Shown in pieces: positions 13,227 to 16,155 of a stretch of DNA of 16,155 nt. The notes under the pieces are model-generated. The model was not told the origin of the DNA. It was given only the letters and a program-made list of their open reading frames with translations, and did not search any database. The translations under genes and the position numbers were made by a program. The DNA comes from JBDTMT01 sp033764095 (lineage in GTDB: Bacteria; Desulfobacterota; Binatia; HRBIN30; CADEER01). Position 1 is the first letter of the stretch, and every line of letters starts with the position of its first letter. Location: assembly GCA_033764095.1 (NCBI GenBank), contig JANRJF010000084.1, positions 1 to 16,155 on the forward strand, written 5' to 3'.

Positions 13227-14557
13227 TGCGTACACTGCACGCGGTCGTGGCCCTCGCGAGCCTGCTGGTCGGCGCCGCGGCCGGCGCGCAGCCGTGCCTG
13301 GACGAACCGGCGACGCTGGAGGATCAGCGTGCCATCGCCGCGCTGCGCGGCGCAACCGAGGCGGCCTGCCCCTGCGCCAGCTTCACCGCGCGCGGCGCCT
13401 ACCAGCGCTGCGCGCGCGTCGTCGCCAGCGACGCGGTGCGCGACGGGGCGCTGCGGCGCGAGTGCCTGCGCACCGCCCGCCAACTCGCGCGCGGCGCCGC
13501 GTGCGGCGCGCGCAGCCTCCCCTGCGGTCGCGTCCGCGCCGACCAGTCGTTCGACTGCCGTCTCGCCCCGCCGCAGTCGTGCACCGGCAATGCGCGCTCG
13601 ACGCGCACTGCCTGCAGCGAGCAGACCCACTGCGCCGACGTGGTCGACTGGACCGCCGGCACCTGCTTCGACGTGCGCCGCTTCGGCCCGTACGCGCCCG
13701 GCTATCGGTCGATCACCTACACCAAGGACTCGGTGTACAGCCCCGGCACGCCGCGCCCGCTCGCGACCAGCATCTGGTACCCGGCGCCGCCGGGCAGTGG
13801 CCCGATCGACGCCGGCACCGGCGGCGTGCTCGACGCGCCGCTCGCCGGCGGACCGTATCCGCTGGTGCTCTTCTCGCACGGCTCATGCGGCACACCGCTG
13901 CAGAGCAAGTTCCTCACCCCGCTGCTCGCCTCGTGGGGCTACGTCGTCGTGGCGCCGCCGCATCCGGGCAACACCATCTACGACTTCCCCAACTGCAACA
14001 CGCCGGCGGCATACCTGGCGGCGCTGCAGGAGCGGCCGCAGGACGTCGTCTTCGTCCTCGACCAGGTGCTGGCGGCAAACCAGGACGCCGGTTCCGCCTT
14101 GTTCGGCGCGATCGATCCATCACGCATCGCCATGACCGGCCACTCGTTCGGCGGCCTGACCACCTACCTGGTCACCGCCATCGAGCCGCGCATCCGCGTC
14201 GCCGTCGCCATGGCGCCTGCCGCGCTCAACGCCTCGCGCCTGCCGGTGCCGTCGCTCACCATGCTCGGCAGCGTCGACGCGGTGATCAGCAACCCCGCCG
14301 CGCGCGCCGCCTACGCGCGCTCGGTGACGCCGAAATGGCTGGTCGAGATCGCGCACGCCGGCCACTTCGCCTTCTCCGATTTCTGCATCGCCGCCTCCGG
14401 CTGCGGCGCGCCGGGCACGCTCACCACCGCCGAGGCCAACGCCGCCGCCCTGCGCTTCGTGCTGCCCTTCCTCAAGGTTCATCTCGAGGGCGACCAGGCC
14501 TGGGCGCCGCTGCTCGAGCCACCGGCGCAGCCCGGCTTCGTGTACGCGTCGCAGTAA
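13226..14557 (+). CDS. Secreted alpha/beta hydrolase with Cys-rich N-terminal domain
   Basis: A 443-residue exported protein with signal peptide MRTLHAVVALASLLVGAAAGA. Residues about 22-150 are rich in cysteine (CPCASFTARGAYQRC, ACGARSLPC, HCADVVDWTAGTC), suggesting a disulfide-bonded domain. From about 165 an alpha/beta hydrolase of the PAF-acetylhydrolase / dienelactone-hydrolase type follows. It has oxyanion motif LFSHGSCGT, nucleophile Ser307 in TGHSFGG, and probable Asp351 (GSVDAVI) and His380 (AHAGHFAF). It likely hydrolyses an ester or related bond in the periplasm or outside the cell; the substrate is unknown. It is coupled to the propeller gene by a TGATG overlap, and the two probably act together under the AraC-type regulator. 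A palindrome follows eight bases after the stop. Confidence 0.88.
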   Translation: MRTLHAVVALASLLVGAAAGAQPCLDEPATLEDQRAIAALRGATEAACPCASFTARGAYQRCARVVASDAVRDGALRRECLRTARQLARGAACGARSLPCGRVRADQSFDCRLAPPQSCTGNARSTRTACSEQTHCADVVDWTAGTCFDVRRFGPYAPGYRSITYTKDSVYSPGTPRPLATSIWYPAPPGSGPIDAGTGGVLDAPLAGGPYPLVLFSHGSCGTPLQSKFLTPLLASWGYVVVAPPHPGNTIYDFPNCNTPAAYLAALQERPQDVVFVLDQVLAANQDAGSALFGAIDPSRIAMTGHSFGGLTTYLVTAIEPRIRVAVAMAPAALNASRLPVPSLTMLGSVDAVISNPAARAAYARSVTPKWLVEIAHAGHFAFSDFCIAASGCGAPGTLTTAEANAAALRFVLPFLKVHLEGDQAWAPLLEPPAQPGFVYASQ

Positions 14558-14565
14558 CGTCCCTG

Positions 14566-14675
14566 GCCACGGATTACACGGACAGTCTCACCACGGATTT
14601 CACGGAGATGAACCTCTTTTGAAAAGCATCTCCCTCCGTGAAATCCGTGGTGAGATTGTCCGTGTAATCCGTGGC
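14566..14675. repeat. Long near-perfect palindrome between convergent genes
   Basis: The arms 14566-14607 and 14634-14675 are 42 bases each and complementary at 41 positions; the one mismatch is a G-T wobble. The loop is 26 bases. Each arm carries four CACGGA hexamers in two pairs (CCACGGATTACACGGA and CCACGGATTTCACGGA). It lies between the convergent hydrolase and helicase stops and nearly fills the gap. It could form a strong hairpin in transcripts from both sides, but no T-run follows on either strand. It belongs to the same motif family as 408-564 and 4461-4537. Confidence 0.92.
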
Positions 14676-14691
14676 TTTCGTCCGCCCGCGA

Positions 14692-16155
14692 CTACGCGCG
14701 CCGCGCGTGCTTCGGCGGGCCGCCGTGCTGCGACAGCTCCGGGCGCACCGTCAGCCGGCGCCCCTTGATCTTGCAGCGCTGCAGGGCGCCGACGACGTCG
14801 TCGATCAGCTCGTCGGGAATCTCGACCAGCGAGAAGCGGTCGGCGATGGTGATGACGCCGATCTCCGATCCGGCGATGCCGGCCTCGCCGGCGATGGCGC
14901 CGACCAGATCCTGTGGCCGCATGCCCATCTCGCGGCCGCCGCCGACGAACAGGCGCGTCATCCCCGTCTGCCGGCGGGCCACTGGCGGGCGACCGGGCTT
15001 GCCGGGTCGCTCCGGCTCGCGCCGCGGCGCCGGGGTGGCGATCTCCTCCTGCGGCTCGGGACCGGCGGCGTCGAACAGCAGCTTCACCGCCGCCAGCGCC
15101 ACCCGCGTCGGCTCGAACTCGCCGGACAGCGCGTCGACCACCACCCGATACGACTCCAGACTGCGGTCTTCCCCGAGCGCATCGCGCAGTGCCGTGCTGA
15201 TGCCCTCCAGCCGCCGGGCGCGCAGATCGGCGATGGTCGGCACCGACCCGGTGGCGATCTTCTGCTTGGTGAGCTGCTCGATGTTGCGCATCAGGCGATG
15301 CTCGCGCGGCTCGGCCAGGGTGATGGCGACCCCCTCACGCCCGGCGCGGCCGACGCGCCCGATGCGGTGGACGTACGATTCCGGCGCCGCGGGCACGTCG
15401 TAGTTGATCACGTGCGTCAGCTGCGGCACGTCGAGACCGCGCGCCGCGACGTCGGTGGCGATGACCAGCTCGGCCGCCTCGCCGCGCAGCTTGCTCATGA
15501 CCCGGTCGCGCTGTTCCTGCGACATACCGCCGTGCAGCACCTCGGTGCGGTAGCCCTGCGCGCGCAGCTTCTCGCCGAGCTCCTCGACCTCGACGCGGGT
15601 GCGGCAGAACACCAGCGCCGCGGTGGGGTCCTCGACGTCGAGGATCCGCCCCAACGCGGCGATCTTCTGCCCGCGCGGGACGACGTAGACGGTCTGCCGG
15701 ACGCGCGGCGCGCTGCCGGCGCGGGTGCGCTCGGCGGCGATGCGCAGCGTGACCGGGTCGCGCAGGTGGCGCTTGGCGATCGCCGCGATGCGCGCCGGCA
15801 TGGTGGCGGAGAAGAGGACCGTCTGGCGCGACTCCGGCGAGGCGGCGAGCAACGCGTCGAGGTCCTCGGCGAAGCCCATGTCGAGCATCTCGTCGGCCTC
15901 GTCGAGCACCACGACGCGCAGCGTGCCGAGACGCAGGGTGCCGCGCTTCAGGTGATCCACCGCCCGCCCCGGCGTCGCCACCACGACGTCGACGCCGCGC
16001 TGCAGCGCGCGCAACTGGGCGCCGAACGACTGCCCGCCGTAGATGGGCAGCACCGCGACATCGAGCCCGCGCCCGTAGCGATGCACCGCTTCCGCCACCT
16101 GCATGGCCAGCTCGCGCGTCGGCACCAGAATGAGCGCCGCGGGGTCGCCGCCCTG
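14692..16155 (-). CDS. DEAD-box RNA helicase, N-terminus beyond the window
   Basis: 487 residues of an ATP-dependent RNA helicase are visible. The frame stays open to the right edge (QGGDPAALILVPTRELAMQV), so the Q motif and Walker A lie outside. Motifs in order are PTRELA (Ia), VATPGR (Ib), VVLDEADEMLDMGF (II), LFSATMP (III), VFCRTRVEVEEL (IV), IATDVAARGLD (V) and HRIGRVGRAGREG (VI). After a linker (PAPRREPERPGKPGRPP), the C-terminal about 80 residues (TRLFVGGGREMGMRPQDLVGAI...FSLVEIPDELIDDVVGALQ..KIKGRRLTVRPE) match the DbpA-type RNA-binding domain. This places it with DeaD/CsdA/DbpA helicases, which act in ribosome assembly or cold-stress RNA remodelling. It is convergent with the secreted hydrolase. 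The GTG at 16125 is an internal Val codon, not a start. Confidence 0.95.
   Translation of the reverse strand, partial: QGGDPAALILVPTRELAMQVAEAVHRYGRGLDVAVLPIYGGQSFGAQLRALQRGVDVVVATPGRAVDHLKRGTLRLGTLRVVVLDEADEMLDMGFAEDLDALLAASPESRQTVLFSATMPARIAAIAKRHLRDPVTLRIAAERTRAGSAPRVRQTVYVVPRGQKIAALGRILDVEDPTAALVFCRTRVEVEELGEKLRAQGYRTEVLHGGMSQEQRDRVMSKLRGEAAELVIATDVAARGLDVPQLTHVINYDVPAAPESYVHRIGRVGRAGREGVAITLAEPREHRLMRNIEQLTKQKIATGSVPTIADLRARRLEGISTALRDALGEDRSLESYRVVVDALSGEFEPTRVALAAVKLLFDAAGPEPQEEIATPAPRREPERPGKPGRPPVARRQTGMTRLFVGGGREMGMRPQDLVGAIAGEAGIAGSEIGVITIADRFSLVEIPDELIDDVVGALQRCKIKGRRLTVRPELSQHGGPPKHARRA

Noticed and set aside
8973..13355. 1460-codon open frame on the minus strand
   Set aside because: It runs antisense through DUF1772, AroE-like, propeller and hydrolase genes and overlaps the AraC gene. 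Its product is Arg/Ala/Gly-rich without any recognisable domain. Long antisense frames are expected at this GC content.
14566..14675. Rho-independent terminator
   Set aside because: The stem is strong, but no run of T follows on either strand, and the arms belong to a repeat class also found inside an operon.

Overview
The window is very GC-rich and densely coded. It reads as a Gram-negative bacterium: it has a Wsp-type chemosensory operon, several signal-peptide-bearing secreted proteins and ATGA-coupled gene junctions. The secreted proteins, the AraC/propeller/esterase set and the CCACAGA/CCACGGA palindromes recall uncultured deltaproteobacterial-type genomes (for example the Binatia group). 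That placement is inference, since there is no rRNA or marker gene here.

Positions 1-6646 (+) hold a co-oriented operon entered in mid-gene. It runs: 3' end of a CheR-TPR methyltransferase (WspC type), a cysteine-bearing CheW (WspD type), a hybrid CheA-REC kinase (WspE type), a CheB methylesterase (WspF type), a response regulator, a Sel1-repeat protein and a small four-helix membrane protein. In classical Wsp systems the terminal regulator is WspR (REC-GGDEF, which makes cyclic-di-GMP). Here a receiver and linker that closely resemble WspR's are joined to an intact SpoIIE/PP2C-type serine phosphatase domain. The surface-sensing phosphorelay therefore appears rewired from c-di-GMP synthesis to protein dephosphorylation. 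This is the main candidate for an undescribed system. No STAS antagonist or anti-sigma kinase lies in the window.

Two palindromic elements sit inside this operon, at the wspC/wspD and wspF/regulator junctions. Each is crossed by a stop-free mini-ORF (57 and 39 codons) tied to its neighbours by ATGA overlaps at both ends. A third, related palindrome separates the last two genes of the window. All three are built from tandem CAC(A/G)GA hexamers in inverted arms. A different short palindrome is inserted in frame in the kinase linker.

Positions 6926-9992 hold a secreted protein ending in a CxxCH motif (+), a convergent small secreted protein with DP repeats (-), and a coupled DUF1772 membrane protein and divergent AroE-like dehydrogenase (+). 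Positions 10094-14557 hold an AraC-type regulator (-), divergent from a two-gene set encoding a secreted PQQ-like beta-propeller and a secreted alpha/beta hydrolase (+). A 25-bp-arm palindrome lies in the divergent intergenic region. Positions 14692-16155 (-) hold a DEAD-box RNA helicase with a DbpA-type RNA-binding tail; its N-terminus lies beyond the right edge. I see no tRNA, rRNA, CRISPR, transposase or phage gene.
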